Source: Actinomycetota bacterium (GTDB taxonomy: Bacteria; Actinomycetota; Actinomycetes; Actinomycetales; Microbacteriaceae). Taken from it: DNA of 64,000 bases. The notes beneath the pieces were generated by a model, which saw nothing but the letters and a program-made list of their open reading frames with translations, did no database searches and had not been told where the DNA came from. This document shows positions 15,551 to 24,784 of the stretch, one piece after another (within the stretch, counting starts at the first letter, position 1; each line of letters starts with the position of its first letter). Location of the stretch: NCBI GenBank assembly GCA_947449765.1, contig CANFSP010000003.1:124001-188000 (forward strand), read 5' to 3'. A program made the translations under genes and the position numbers.

Positions 15551-17266
15551 ATGGTCGAACATAAGACATGGACCGCCGGTAACCAAACCATTGCCATCAC
15601 CAAGAATCTGCGTGTCCCCATGCGGGACGGTATCGAGCTGGCAGCTGACATTTATCACGGGACTGAGACCAAGCCGCGCCCCGCGCTCGTCGCCCTCAGC
15701 CCGTACGGCAAGGAGCTTCAGGCGCTAGCGCTCACCATGCCACCACAAAAGCGACCCAGCCCAATGTGGGACGGCTGCATCGAAGCCGGCGACATTTCAC
15801 GCGTCGTCGAAGAGGGTTACGTGCACGTCATTGGAGACTTGCGCGGATCGGGCGCCTCAGAGGGTGAGCACATCGGAAACTACAACGCGGGCGGTGTCTC
15901 ACTGGGTCACGACGCCTACGACTTCATCGAGTGGGTTGCCGCGCAGCCATGGTGTGACGGCAATGTCGGAATGATCGGCATCTCGTACTTTGGTTCAATG
16001 CAGGTCATCGCTGCAGCCGAACGTCCTCCGCACCTCAAAGCAATTTTTGTGAGCGGTGGACATTTTGACTTTTACGAGACCACCTATCACGGTGGTGTGA
16101 TGTGGCTCATGCCACGAGCTGCACGAGAGGGTCGTGGTGGTGACTCGGGCTGGGCTTTTACCGACCGGGTGAAGTCACGCATGCTCGAAAAGTACTCTCC
16201 CGATGAAATCGCTGAAAAGGTTGCCAAGCGCCTTTCCGACCCGGACATTCAGGCCTGGCCGAACCTCGTGCACACCCTGCACTACCCGACCAACCACGAG
16301 GCGTGGTTCGACATCATCCTGAACGAGCTCGATGGTGAGTGGTACGAAGAGCGCAATCCGATCAACCTCGCACGCAACATCGACATCCCGGTCTACCTGC
16401 AGATTGATCAGGGTCGGGGTTGGACGATGGACGGCACCATTGAACTTTTTGACACTCTGAAGGGTCCGAAGAAGCTCGATATTGGCCCCTACCCGCCCAT
16501 GCAGTCGCGCCCATTCATTGAAGAGCACGACACGATGTTCCGCTGGTACGACTATTGGATTAAGGGCATCGACAACGGCATCATGGATGAGCCCGCCGTG
16601 AGCGTATTTGTTGAGGGGTCGCGTCAGCACGTGACCGGCGACCACTGGCCGCCGCGCGAGATCGAATACCGAGACCTTTTCCTGCGTCCCCGCCGAAAGC
16701 TACTCACCGAGCCGGAGCGAATGAGTGCCGAGCATGCCGCACCCGACGGGTTCTTCCAGGCCCCGCTGACGGTGACCGACAAGGTTGAGATCATCAACTG
16801 GGTGACAGAGCCTTTCGAGAAGGCCACTGAGATGGTCGGAACCGGAGCGGCACACATCTTCGCGTCGATCGACCAGGACGACAGCAACTTCATCCTTCGT
16901 CTCTGGGATGTTGCGCCAAGCGGCGCGCGTCAGCTGACCACGACCGGTTTCCTCAAGGCGTCGCATCGCGAACTGGACGACCGCACAACTCATGGAAATC
17001 CGTTCCACCCGCACACGCGTACCGAACCGGTGGTGCCGGGGGAGATTAACGAGTACGTGATTCGTCTCTACCCGTTCGCCACGACGTTCCGCCCAGGGCA
17101 CCGCCTCGAACTCGAACTCTCGTGCAACGAACCGATGACGGATGCGCACAATGCCTTGCTCCCTCCCGATGCGTTCCACGTCCCGGTGGGTCGGCCGGTC
17201 ACCCACAAGATTTATCGGGATGCTGAGCACCCGTCTCGTCTCGTTCTTCCTTTCACGTCAAACTAG
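15551..17266 (+). CDS. CocE/NonD-family serine hydrolase
   Basis: A 571-residue member of the peptidase S15 / CocE family: N-terminal alpha/beta hydrolase part with MRDGIELAADIY, GDLRGSGASEG and nucleophile elbow GISYFGSMQ (serine near residue 152), then a C-terminal beta-rich domain (VTEPFEKATEMVG, then VPGEINEYVIRLYPFATTF). Members cleave esters or acylated substrates; cocaine esterase and glutaryl-7-ACA acylases belong here. It is the first gene of an operon with the CoA-transferase subunits and thiolase, 18 bp upstream of the former. That places it before the CoA-dependent end of the pathway, perhaps producing the free acid that is then activated. Confidence 0.9.
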   Translation: MVEHKTWTAGNQTIAITKNLRVPMRDGIELAADIYHGTETKPRPALVALSPYGKELQALALTMPPQKRPSPMWDGCIEAGDISRVVEEGYVHVIGDLRGSGASEGEHIGNYNAGGVSLGHDAYDFIEWVAAQPWCDGNVGMIGISYFGSMQVIAAAERPPHLKAIFVSGGHFDFYETTYHGGVMWLMPRAAREGRGGDSGWAFTDRVKSRMLEKYSPDEIAEKVAKRLSDPDIQAWPNLVHTLHYPTNHEAWFDIILNELDGEWYEERNPINLARNIDIPVYLQIDQGRGWTMDGTIELFDTLKGPKKLDIGPYPPMQSRPFIEEHDTMFRWYDYWIKGIDNGIMDEPAVSVFVEGSRQHVTGDHWPPREIEYRDLFLRPRRKLLTEPERMSAEHAAPDGFFQAPLTVTDKVEIINWVTEPFEKATEMVGTGAAHIFASIDQDDSNFILRLWDVAPSGARQLTTTGFLKASHRELDDRTTHGNPFHPHTRTEPVVPGEINEYVIRLYPFATTFRPGHRLELELSCNEPMTDAHNALLPPDAFHVPVGRPVTHKIYRDAEHPSRLVLPFTSN

Positions 17267-17284
17267 ATCGGTGGTGAGTGACTC

Positions 17285-18010
17285 GTGATCGACAAAACTG
17301 TGAGCTCCGTGGCCGATGCCGTCGCGGGTATCCACGACGGTGCCACCGTGATGATCGGTGGCTTCGGCCGTGCCGGTCAGCCGGTGGAACTCATTAACGC
17401 GCTGATCGAGCAGGGCGCATCCGGGCTCACTATTGTCAACAACAACGCCGGAAACGGCGATGTCGGATTGGCGGCACTTCTCGCCAAGGGTCACGTGAAG
17501 AAGATCATTTGCTCGTTCCCGCGGCAATCTGACTCGTGGGTGTTCGATGGGCTTTACCGCGAGGGGAAGATAGAGCTCGAGCTGGTTCCGCAGGGAAACC
17601 TCGCCGAGCGCATTCGTGCCGCAGGCGCGGGAATCGGCGGCTTTTACTCGCCAACCGCAGTCGGGACCCCTCTCGCCGAAGGGAAAGAGTCGCGAGTCTT
17701 CGACGGCCGAGAGTATCTGCTTGAGCTTCCCATTAAGGCTGACTTTGCCCTCGTGAGCGGCTACCGCGCTGATCGGTGGGGCAACATCGCATATCGAGAA
17801 ACTGCTCGCAATTTCGGACCCATCATGGCCACCGCCGCCGAGACCACGATTGTTCAGGTCGATGAGATTGTCGAACTCGGCGCACTCGATCCGGAAGCAA
17901 TCGTTACGCCCGGGATTTTCGTCAATCGCGTCGTCGCCGTCGGCGAGCGTCGATGGCTGAGAAACGGTGAATTTGTCGGAGGCGTCAACCTCGAGGGAGA
18001 AGCACTGTGA
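17285..18010 (+). CDS. 3-oxoacid CoA-transferase subunit A (PcaI-like)
   Basis: The alpha subunit of a class I CoA-transferase, which moves CoA from succinyl-CoA to a 3-oxoacid such as 3-oxoadipate. The 241-residue protein has the family signature MIGGFGRAGQP near residue 22 and conserved LVPQGNLAERIRAAGAGIGGFYSPTAVGT (residues about 100-130). It starts with GTG and overlaps the beta subunit by four bases (GTGA), so the two are translationally coupled. Context with a 3-oxoadipyl-CoA-type thiolase favours 3-oxoadipate or a related 3-oxoacid; acetoacetate is the alternative. Confidence 0.92.
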   Translation: MIDKTVSSVADAVAGIHDGATVMIGGFGRAGQPVELINALIEQGASGLTIVNNNAGNGDVGLAALLAKGHVKKIICSFPRQSDSWVFDGLYREGKIELELVPQGNLAERIRAAGAGIGGFYSPTAVGTPLAEGKESRVFDGREYLLELPIKADFALVSGYRADRWGNIAYRETARNFGPIMATAAETTIVQVDEIVELGALDPEAIVTPGIFVNRVVAVGERRWLRNGEFVGGVNLEGEAL

Positions 18011-18657
18011 GCACCGGAATCTCCCGCGAGCAGCTCGCCGCCCGTATCGCCCAAGACATCCCCGAGGGGTCATACGTGAACCTCGGAATCGGCGCACCAA
18101 CCCTCGTTGCCGACTTTTTGCCACAGGGTCGCGAAGTTATCCTGCACACCGAAAACGGGATGCTCGGCATGGGCCCGTCACCCGAGCCGGACCGCGTCGA
18201 TCCTGACCTCATCAATGCCGGCAAGCAGGCGGTCACCGCCCTTCCCGGCACCGCATACTTTCACCACGCCGATTCGTTCGCGATGATGCGTGGCGGTCAC
18301 CTCGATGTGTGCGTGCTGGGTGCATTTCAGGTCGCCGAAAACGGGGATCTCGCAAACTGGTCCACCGGTGGTCCCGGCGCAATTCCCGCCATTGGTGGCG
18401 CGATGGATCTCGCTATTGGCGCGAAATCGGTGTACGTGATGACCGACCTGCTCACCAAAAATGGCGAATCGAAGCTCGTCACATCGTGTACCTATCCGTT
18501 GACCGGGGCGAGGTGTGTAGCCCGCGTCTACACGGACCGAGCCATCTTCGATGTGACCCCCGATGGGTTCGCGGTCACCGAGATTTTCGGTGAAACGACC
18601 TTCGCCGATCTGCTTGAACTCACCGGTCTACAGTTGAAAGACGCGACGCAGCGCTAG
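18007..18657 (+). CDS. 3-oxoacid CoA-transferase subunit B (PcaJ-like)
   Basis: The beta subunit carries the catalytic glutamate in TENGMLGMGP (residues about 56-65), which forms a covalent CoA thioester. The oxyanion sequence is NLGIGAPT near residue 23. With 216 residues it has the usual PcaJ/ScoB length. LDVCVLGAFQVAENGDLANW and MGGAMDL-type motifs (IGGAMDLAIGAKSVYV) complete the family pattern. It lies between subunit A (4-base overlap) and the thiolase (18-bp gap, with AAGGAGG before the thiolase start). Confidence 0.93.
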   Translation: MSTGISREQLAARIAQDIPEGSYVNLGIGAPTLVADFLPQGREVILHTENGMLGMGPSPEPDRVDPDLINAGKQAVTALPGTAYFHHADSFAMMRGGHLDVCVLGAFQVAENGDLANWSTGGPGAIPAIGGAMDLAIGAKSVYVMTDLLTKNGESKLVTSCTYPLTGARCVARVYTDRAIFDVTPDGFAVTEIFGETTFADLLELTGLQLKDATQR

Positions 18658-18675
18658 CGCTGCAAGGAGGCACGC

Positions 18676-19851
18676 ATGACTCACGCAGTTATCTATGACG
18701 CGGTGCGCACCCCTTTCGGTCGCGCTGGTGGCAAGCTGGCGGATGTTCGTCCCGACGACCTCGCTGCTTTGGTTATGAAGGCCAGCGTGGAACGTGCAGA
18801 CCTCGACCCCGTGCGCATTGACGACGTGATTTTCGGTGACGCCAACCAGGCTGGCGAAGACAATCGCAACGTGGCTCGCTTCGGGGCGCTACTGGCCGGC
18901 TTCCCGACGAGCGTCTCGGGTGTGACCGTGAACCGGCTCTGCGCGTCGTCCGTCGAGGCAGTCATTCAGGCAGCTCGGGCCATCGAAACGGGCGACGCCC
19001 AGTTCGTGCTTGCCGGCGGGGTTGAATCGATGTCACGAGCCCCCTTCATCGTTGAAAAGGCATCGAAGCCCTATTCAGCGGTCGGCAACCAGACGATGTG
19101 GAACTCATCCATCGGTTGGCGCATGGTCAACAAAACCCTGCCCACGCACTGGACCATCTCGAACGGCGAGGCTGCTGAGAAGATCGCGGGCGAGTGGAAC
19201 ATCTCGCGTGATGCCCAAGATGCGTTTGCCGTGCGCTCACACCAGCTCGCCGCGGCAGCATGGGCCGATGGTGTCTACGCCGGCGAAGTTGTTCAAGTTC
19301 CCGGGTTCGAGATGGAACGTGACGAGGGCATTCGTCCTGACGCCTCCGTGGAGTCACTTGCCGGGCTCAAGCCACTGTTCGGCAAGGACGGCACGGGCAC
19401 AGTTACCGCGGGCAACTCGTCATCCATCAACGATGGCGCCTCGGCCGTGCTCGTGGGGGCCGAGGGATTACTCGACCACGAACCACTCGCGCGCATTAGC
19501 GGACGCGGCGTGCACTCAGTTGATCCCGATGACTTTCCCATCGCTCCGATTGAGGCGGCGAATAAGGCGCTCGCGCGGGCAGGAAAAACCTGGGCGGACG
19601 TCGATTTCGTCGAACTCAATGAAGCCTTCGCGTCGCAGGCCCTGGCGTGCCTCGCGGGATGGCCCGACCTCGATCCCGCCACGCTCAACATTCACGGCGG
19701 TGCCATCGCGATTGGCCACCCGCTAGGCGCATCCGGCGGTCGGATTGTTGGTCACGCCGCACATGAACTTAAGCGCCGGGGGTCCGGAGTTGCGGTGGTC
19801 GCAATTTGTATTGGCGTCGGGCAGGGCCTCGCGCTCGTTCTCGAGCGATAG
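18676..19851 (+). CDS. Acetyl-CoA acyltransferase, 3-oxoadipyl-CoA thiolase-like (PcaF)
   Basis: A 391-residue degradative thiolase that splits a 3-oxoacyl-CoA with CoA, releasing acetyl-CoA. The catalytic residues are the nucleophilic Cys in VNRLCASS (near 94), His in GGAIAIGHPLGASG (near 355) and Cys in AICIGVGQG (near 380). NSSIGWRMVN and the CIGVGQG ending resemble PcaF-type thiolases more than generic acetoacetyl-CoA thiolases. The first Cys is followed by ASS where most thiolases have GSG, a possible substrate-pocket change. It closes the cocE-CoA-transferase operon and is convergent with kup, five bases away. Confidence 0.92.
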   Translation: MTHAVIYDAVRTPFGRAGGKLADVRPDDLAALVMKASVERADLDPVRIDDVIFGDANQAGEDNRNVARFGALLAGFPTSVSGVTVNRLCASSVEAVIQAARAIETGDAQFVLAGGVESMSRAPFIVEKASKPYSAVGNQTMWNSSIGWRMVNKTLPTHWTISNGEAAEKIAGEWNISRDAQDAFAVRSHQLAAAAWADGVYAGEVVQVPGFEMERDEGIRPDASVESLAGLKPLFGKDGTGTVTAGNSSSINDGASAVLVGAEGLLDHEPLARISGRGVHSVDPDDFPIAPIEAANKALARAGKTWADVDFVELNEAFASQALACLAGWPDLDPATLNIHGGAIAIGHPLGASGGRIVGHAAHELKRRGSGVAVVAICIGVGQGLALVLER

Positions 19852-19855
19852 GCGA

Positions 19856-21727
19856 CTAATCGCCGATAGACATCGTGATGACCCGGTTGGCAGGCAATCG
19901 GAAGTAGTCGGATGCCAAGCTCGAGTTTCGATGCATGGCGTCAAAGATCAACTCTTCCACCCGATTGAGCGTGCCCTTTGGGGGGCGAACAAACTTGCGT
20001 GAAGCGACGAAGTACGTGGCATTTTTCTCGTCGACTCTTCCCTCAAGCGCTTTGGTGCGAAGTGCTCGCGGGAGGTTGGTGATTTCCATGAAGCCCGCGT
20101 ACACGGTCACGACGGAGGCAAAATCTTTGATCTGCACGATGTCAGGATGCTGGCGCGCGCGTGGTTTTTCGAGAGTCACCACATTGACCACGACGATCTT
20201 CTCCGGCATCGAGTGCAACACCCTGATTTGCCGCTCCAGCGCCTGGGGAACAATGTCTTGAATGGCAGCCAAATAAATGCCCGTCCCTGGGGTAACCGAA
20301 ATTTTGCGAGAATTTCGCCAGCGCGTCACTGCAGCCCATGACATGGCGTCATCACTGAGTTCATTTTGCAGGACTGTTCTCCCCTTACGCCAGATCCACA
20401 TCACAGATGCCACGACGAAGCCGATGAGTAGTGGTAACCACGCACCCTCGGGAATCTTGGTTGACGTGGCCACGACGAACGAGACGTCGAAGAGCAGAAA
20501 CAGTGACAGCAGGGGGACGGTACTGCGCTTTTTCCAGTGCCAGTGATCGAGGGCAACCCAGAAAAGAGCGAGGGTGGTGATGAGCATCGTTCCCGAGATG
20601 GCGAATGCGTATGCACCGGCGAGTGCCGCCGACGATTTAAAAATGATAACGAGGGCAATGCTTCCCACACCGAGAAGGGCGTTCACGAACGGCACGTAGG
20701 TCTGGCCGTAATGCCGGGCGTCGGTGTGCACGACCTTCATCCGTGCAATCAAACCAAGACGAATCGCCTGATTGGCTATGGATGCAACGCCGGAGATGAG
20801 CGCCTGAGAGGCGATGATTGTGGCGAGTGTGGCGAGGATGACTAAGGCCACGGTCAAGCCGTCACCACTTACTTGGCCAAAGAAGGCGTTTGTGACCATC
20901 TCGGGTTTCCGCAAAATGAGCGATGCCTGCCCCAAATAGCTCAAGGTGAGGCTGATTGCCACAACGGCGAACCAGCTCACCCGAATCGGCCGTTTACCGA
21001 AGTGGCCGAGGTCCGCATACAGGGCCTCGGCGCCGGTCACCGAGAGAATCACCGATGCCATCACGATGAGGGTGGAAAGTCCGTGCGAGCCGATGAAATG
21101 TATTGCGTGGACGGGACTGAGCCCGCTGAGCGACGCCGGGTTGAGAATCACCTGGTGGAGACCGATGCCCCCGATGGTGACGAACCACACGAGCATTACC
21201 GGTCCAAAGATCCCGCCCAGAAACCCACTTCCTCGAAATTGAAAGATGAAGAGGACGGCGAGAATTGCCACCGTTGCCGGCACGGCGAAACGCGCGAGAT
21301 CGGGATTGATGTGCCCCAGACCCTCCGTTGCGGAGAGTACAGAAATTGCCGGGGTGAGCAGTCCGTCAGCAAATAAAAAAGCCGCAGCCAGCAGCATCAT
21401 GAACACAACGGGTACATATTTGCCTCGCTGTGCCTTGCGGATTTTTTCGGGCAACAGCGCAAACAGGGCAAGTACGCCGCCTTCGCCATGATTATCCGCG
21501 CGTAACACCACAGCCAGGTACTTGATGCTCACCACGATCATGATGGTCCAAAAAATGAGCGACACTACGCCGAGGATGTCATCCGCGCTCTCACCGCCTG
21601 CGTGGACCGACTCGCTGAAGGCATAGATTGGGCTCGTACCGATGTCTCCGTAGACCACGCCAAGCGCTCCCACCGCAAGAGCAACAGTTCCGCCAACCGT
21701 GGTCTTTCGGGTGGGGTGCTGTGACAT
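19856..21727 (-). CDS. kup: Kup-family low-affinity potassium transporter
   Basis: A 623-residue Kup/HAK/KT potassium-proton symporter. It begins with the family hallmark GALGVVYGDIGTSPIYA near residues 17-33. It has about 12 membrane segments, including LRADNHGEGGVLALFAL and FADGLLTPAISVLSA, and ends in a cytosolic domain of about 150 residues. A K+ uptake role at low pH or low turgor is known for the family. It is on the same strand as the pur genes on both sides, between the catabolic island and purC. Its presence together with a KimA-like protein at 29465-31621 gives the genome at least two unrelated K+ importers. Confidence 0.95.
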   Translation of the reverse strand: MSQHPTRKTTVGGTVALAVGALGVVYGDIGTSPIYAFSESVHAGGESADDILGVVSLIFWTIMIVVSIKYLAVVLRADNHGEGGVLALFALLPEKIRKAQRGKYVPVVFMMLLAAAFLFADGLLTPAISVLSATEGLGHINPDLARFAVPATVAILAVLFIFQFRGSGFLGGIFGPVMLVWFVTIGGIGLHQVILNPASLSGLSPVHAIHFIGSHGLSTLIVMASVILSVTGAEALYADLGHFGKRPIRVSWFAVVAISLTLSYLGQASLILRKPEMVTNAFFGQVSGDGLTVALVILATLATIIASQALISGVASIANQAIRLGLIARMKVVHTDARHYGQTYVPFVNALLGVGSIALVIIFKSSAALAGAYAFAISGTMLITTLALFWVALDHWHWKKRSTVPLLSLFLLFDVSFVVATSTKIPEGAWLPLLIGFVVASVMWIWRKGRTVLQNELSDDAMSWAAVTRWRNSRKISVTPGTGIYLAAIQDIVPQALERQIRVLHSMPEKIVVVNVVTLEKPRARQHPDIVQIKDFASVVTVYAGFMEITNLPRALRTKALEGRVDEKNATYFVASRKFVRPPKGTLNRVEELIFDAMHRNSSLASDYFRLPANRVITMSIGD

Positions 21728-21807
21728 AGATTCCCTGCGATTTCATGAACGGCTCAGGCTCTAGATATTGGCCTCGTCACCTGAATGCGACTCTACTCTG
21801 CGAACCC

Positions 21808-22728
21808 TTAATCGCTCGTCGCGTTGGTGAGGAGTTCAATGAGTTCGCCATAACGCGCCGCCGTCTGGGCGACGATCGATTCGGGAAGGCGCGGCGGGAC
21901 GCCTTGCTTATCCCAGTGCGTCAGTAGCCAGTCGCGCACAATTTGCTTGTCAAAGCTCACGCCTCGATGACCGGACTGATACGCGTCGGCATCCCAGTAG
22001 CGACTTGAGTCACTGGTGAGAACTTCGTCGGCTAGGCAAATTTGTCCGGTTTCGCGGTCTCGACCAAATTCAAATTTGGTGTCGGCGAGGATGACGCCGC
22101 GCGCGAGAGCGATTTCGCTGGCCAGGGAGAAAACCGAGAGCGACAGGTCGCGGATGGCGCGAGCATCCTCATCGCCGACAAGTTCCACAGTGCGTTCGAA
22201 GGTGATGTTTTCATCGTGTTGACCAACGGGAGCTTTCCAGGCCGGCGTGTAAATGGGCTCGGGAAGGCGATCTCCGTCGGCGAGTCCCGGTGGCAAAGGA
22301 ACGCCACAGACGCTCTGGGTCTGTTGGTACTCAACCCAACCGCTGCCGGTGAGGTAACCGCGCACAACCGCCTCGATGGGAAACATGTCCAAGTTGGCCA
22401 CGAGCATTGAACGTCGGGCGACACTGTTTGGGATTGCGGGAGTAGTGCTGTCGGGCGCTCGCAGGTGATTGGCCACCCCGAGTGCGTCGAACCACCACGT
22501 GCTCAACCTGGTGAGCAGTTCACCCTTGCCGGGGATGCCCGGGCTCAGCACATGGTCAAAAGCGCTTACGCGGTCACTAGCCACGACGAGAATGCGCGGT
22601 GCAGTGTCGAGCTCGTGACCATCGGGTACGTAAAGGTCGCGCACCTTGCCCGAATAGGCATGAGTCCAGCCGGGAAGCTCGAGCACTTCGGCCCCGGTGA
22701 AACCGTGGGGTGAGCTGGTTGATGCCAT
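21808..22728 (-). CDS. purC: SAICAR synthase PurC
   Basis: PurC joins CAIR and aspartate with ATP in purine synthesis. The 306-residue protein has the marks WTHAYSGKVRDLYV near residues 16-29, VVASDRVSAFDHVLSPGIPGKG, VRGYLTGSGWVEY and DTKFEFGRD. The ATG chosen overlaps the purD stop in TGATG and gives the standard N-terminus; an open frame further upstream lies inside purD. In related actinobacteria purC is normally followed by purS-purQ-purL; here kup and the catabolic island intervene. Confidence 0.96.
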   Translation of the reverse strand: MASTSSPHGFTGAEVLELPGWTHAYSGKVRDLYVPDGHELDTAPRILVVASDRVSAFDHVLSPGIPGKGELLTRLSTWWFDALGVANHLRAPDSTTPAIPNSVARRSMLVANLDMFPIEAVVRGYLTGSGWVEYQQTQSVCGVPLPPGLADGDRLPEPIYTPAWKAPVGQHDENITFERTVELVGDEDARAIRDLSLSVFSLASEIALARGVILADTKFEFGRDRETGQICLADEVLTSDSSRYWDADAYQSGHRGVSFDKQIVRDWLLTHWDKQGVPPRLPESIVAQTAARYGELIELLTNATSD

Positions 22729-24044
22729 CAGCTCCGACCCGCCCACGGGTCGGTTATGACGGTGTGCGATTCGTCCACCTTCTGCGCAATATCCGTGCGG
22801 AATTGTCCGCCCTCGAGCCACATTTCACCGAGCGCAGAGTAGGCCCGCTGGCGTGCCTGCCCGAACGATGTTCCACGTGCAACAACGCTGAGTACGCGTC
22901 CTCCCGACGCGAGAAGAGTTCCCGACTGGTCGGGGTCTGCCGTCGTCGCAGCGTGCGCGAGATGGACACCTTCGACCTCACTTGCCCGCTCGAGGCCCCC
23001 GAGGGGACGACCGGTTATCGGGTCATCGGGATAATTTTCACTGGCGAGAACCACCGTAATTACGGCGTCCGACGAAAACTCAGGTCGGGAAAGCACACCC
23101 AATCCACCGACGGCCGCCGCGTAGAGGAGGTCACTCAACGGAGTGACGAGTCGGGGCAACACCACCTGCGTTTCTGGATCACCGAATCGTGCGTTGAATT
23201 CGATAACCCGAATACCCTTCGCCGTGACGATAAGTCCGCAGTAGAGCAAACCGACGAATGGTGTTCCCTCAGACTCCAACTGTCGAATTGTCGGGATGGC
23301 AATCGTTTCGAGGCACTCGTCAACAAATGCTCGTTCGGTGCCAAATTGCTCTGCTAGCCAGGGCAGTGGCGAATAGGCCCCCATGCCGCCCGTATTTGGT
23401 CCCGCGTCGCCATTGCGGAGCCGCTTAAAGTCTTGAGCGGGTGAGAGTGGCAGGACATCGTGTCCGTCACTCAGCACGAACAGCGAGACCTCCTCGCCAT
23501 CGAGAAATTCTTCAATGAGAACATCACCATGTGCCAGCCAGTACGACGCGTGCTCAACGGCAGCGTCCCGGTCGTGAGTGACGATGACGCCTTTACCCGC
23601 CGCGAGGCCATCCGCTTTGACCACGTAGGGGGCCCCAAAATCGTCGAGCGCCGTTTCGGCGTCGAGCAAGGTTGCGGCGCGGACGGCTCGACCGGTGGGC
23701 ACTCCAGCGGCATCCATGATGCGCTTTGCGAACGTTTTAGAACCCTCGAGGGCGGCGGCGGCGGCATCGGGACCGAAAACCGGGATGCCCTGCTCGCGCA
23801 CCGCGTCGGCGACGCCAGCTACCAGCGGTGCCTCGGGACCCACCACCACCAGGTCAACCTCCAGACCTGCGGCCAAGTGGGCACAGGCAGCCGGGTCGGT
23901 GGCTGAAATCTGAACGCACGGAACATCCTCGGCGATACCCGCATTGCCGGGCGCACAGGTGATCTCGTGGGTGACCTCTTCACTCAGAAGCGCCGTAATG
24001 ATCGCATGCTCACGTGCGCCAGAACCGAGGACGAGAATTTTCAC
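22728..24044 (-). CDS. purD: Phosphoribosylamine-glycine ligase PurD
   Basis: PurD (GAR synthetase) ligates glycine to phosphoribosylamine with ATP, the second step of purine synthesis. The 438-residue ATP-grasp enzyme shows [15 protein letters not shown] at the N-terminus, the [14 protein letters not shown] loop near 140, and [18 protein letters not shown] near 275-292 with the metal ligands. It overlaps purC by one base and is divergent from the SCP-like gene. Length and motifs are normal. Confidence 0.97.
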   Translation of the reverse strand: MKILVLGSGAREHAIITALLSEEVTHEITCAPGNAGIAEDVPCVQISATDPAACAHLAAGLEVDLVVVGPEAPLVAGVADAVREQGIPVFGPDAAAAALEGSKTFAKRIMDAAGVPTGRAVRAATLLDAETALDDFGAPYVVKADGLAAGKGVIVTHDRDAAVEHASYWLAHGDVLIEEFLDGEEVSLFVLSDGHDVLPLSPAQDFKRLRNGDAGPNTGGMGAYSPLPWLAEQFGTERAFVDECLETIAIPTIRQLESEGTPFVGLLYCGLIVTAKGIRVIEFNARFGDPETQVVLPRLVTPLSDLLYAAAVGGLGVLSRPEFSSDAVITVVLASENYPDDPITGRPLGGLERASEVEGVHLAHAATTADPDQSGTLLASGGRVLSVVARGTSFGQARQRAYSALGEMWLEGGQFRTDIAQKVDESHTVITDPWAGRS

Positions 24045-24075
24045 ACCTTAAGCCTAGAGCGACCAGACTAAGACT

Positions 24076-24492
24076 GTGACCCCGCCAAAAATTAAGCCTG
24101 AGGATGGCCGTGACGCGGTCGAAAAGGTGCTCGCCAGTTTGGGCATGCCTGCGGTCGCTCACGACGTGACGCACACCGGTCGGGTGTCGGTGGAGCCGGC
24201 GTCTCGGGAGCAGCTCGCGCTCGCCGTACGCTATCTCCTCCAACGTTTTGAGCATGATAATCCCGGACAGACCGTAGAGGTCCGCGTACCCCCATTCGGC
24301 GCTGTGCAGGCAGTCGACGGTCCTCGACACACTCGTGGTACGCCGCCCAACGTGGTGGAACTTGCGCCAGGCGAGTGGGTGGCCCTAGCAACCGGTCACG
24401 AGAGTTGGGACTCCCTGATAGCGAGTGGGCGCATCAGCGCATCCGGGACTCGCTCGAACATCAGCGCGTTGCTTCCGCTGGCAGAATGGTGA
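24076..24492 (+). CDS. SCP-like (sterol carrier family) conserved actinobacterial protein
   Basis: A 138-residue protein of the bacterial SCP-2-like family found next to purD/purF in actinobacteria. Features: VEVRVPPFGAVQAVDG, RGTPPNVVELAPGEWVALATG and a C-terminal ISASGTRSNISALLPL, the segment typical of this group. The SCP fold binds lipids in eukaryotes, but the bacterial family has no established function. Translation starts at GTG soon after the intergenic region, with no clear Shine-Dalgarno sequence, so the mRNA may be leaderless. The following small membrane protein gene begins directly after its stop. Confidence 0.8.
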   Translation: MTPPKIKPEDGRDAVEKVLASLGMPAVAHDVTHTGRVSVEPASREQLALAVRYLLQRFEHDNPGQTVEVRVPPFGAVQAVDGPRHTRGTPPNVVELAPGEWVALATGHESWDSLIASGRISASGTRSNISALLPLAEW

Positions 24493-24493
24493 C

Positions 24494-24784
24494 ATGAGCA
24501 AAAACACTGAGGATGTCGTCGTCACCCGCAGCCCCCGTTTTGCGCGTTTCCTGATACTCGGATTTGTCGTCGGCACGATTGCGGCGCTCATCGCCACTTT
24601 TGCATTCCCCAACACCAGTCAATACTCAACCAGTCAAGTATTCGGATTTTTGTGGCTGTGCGGACTCGTCATCTTTGGTGCTCTCGGTCTCGTCGTCGCA
24701 CTGATTTTCAACAGCTACTTTGCCAAGCGAAGCGTCGTCACCCAGGCCGTGCACGAGGTCGAAAACGACGGTCCGCAGAGTTAG
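24494..24784 (+). CDS. Small membrane protein of unknown function in the purF locus
   Basis: A 96-residue protein with two predicted membrane helices (about 18-39 and 52-74) joined by a short polar loop (NTSQYSTSQ). It ends in a charged C-terminal tail. The ATG lies one base after the stop of the SCP-like gene, so the two are one transcript. Its stop overlaps that of purF by four bases in convergent orientation. Such two-helix proteins are regular neighbours of purF in this group of bacteria; no function is known to me. Confidence 0.8.
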   Translation: MSKNTEDVVVTRSPRFARFLILGFVVGTIAALIATFAFPNTSQYSTSQVFGFLWLCGLVIFGALGLVVALIFNSYFAKRSVVTQAVHEVENDGPQS

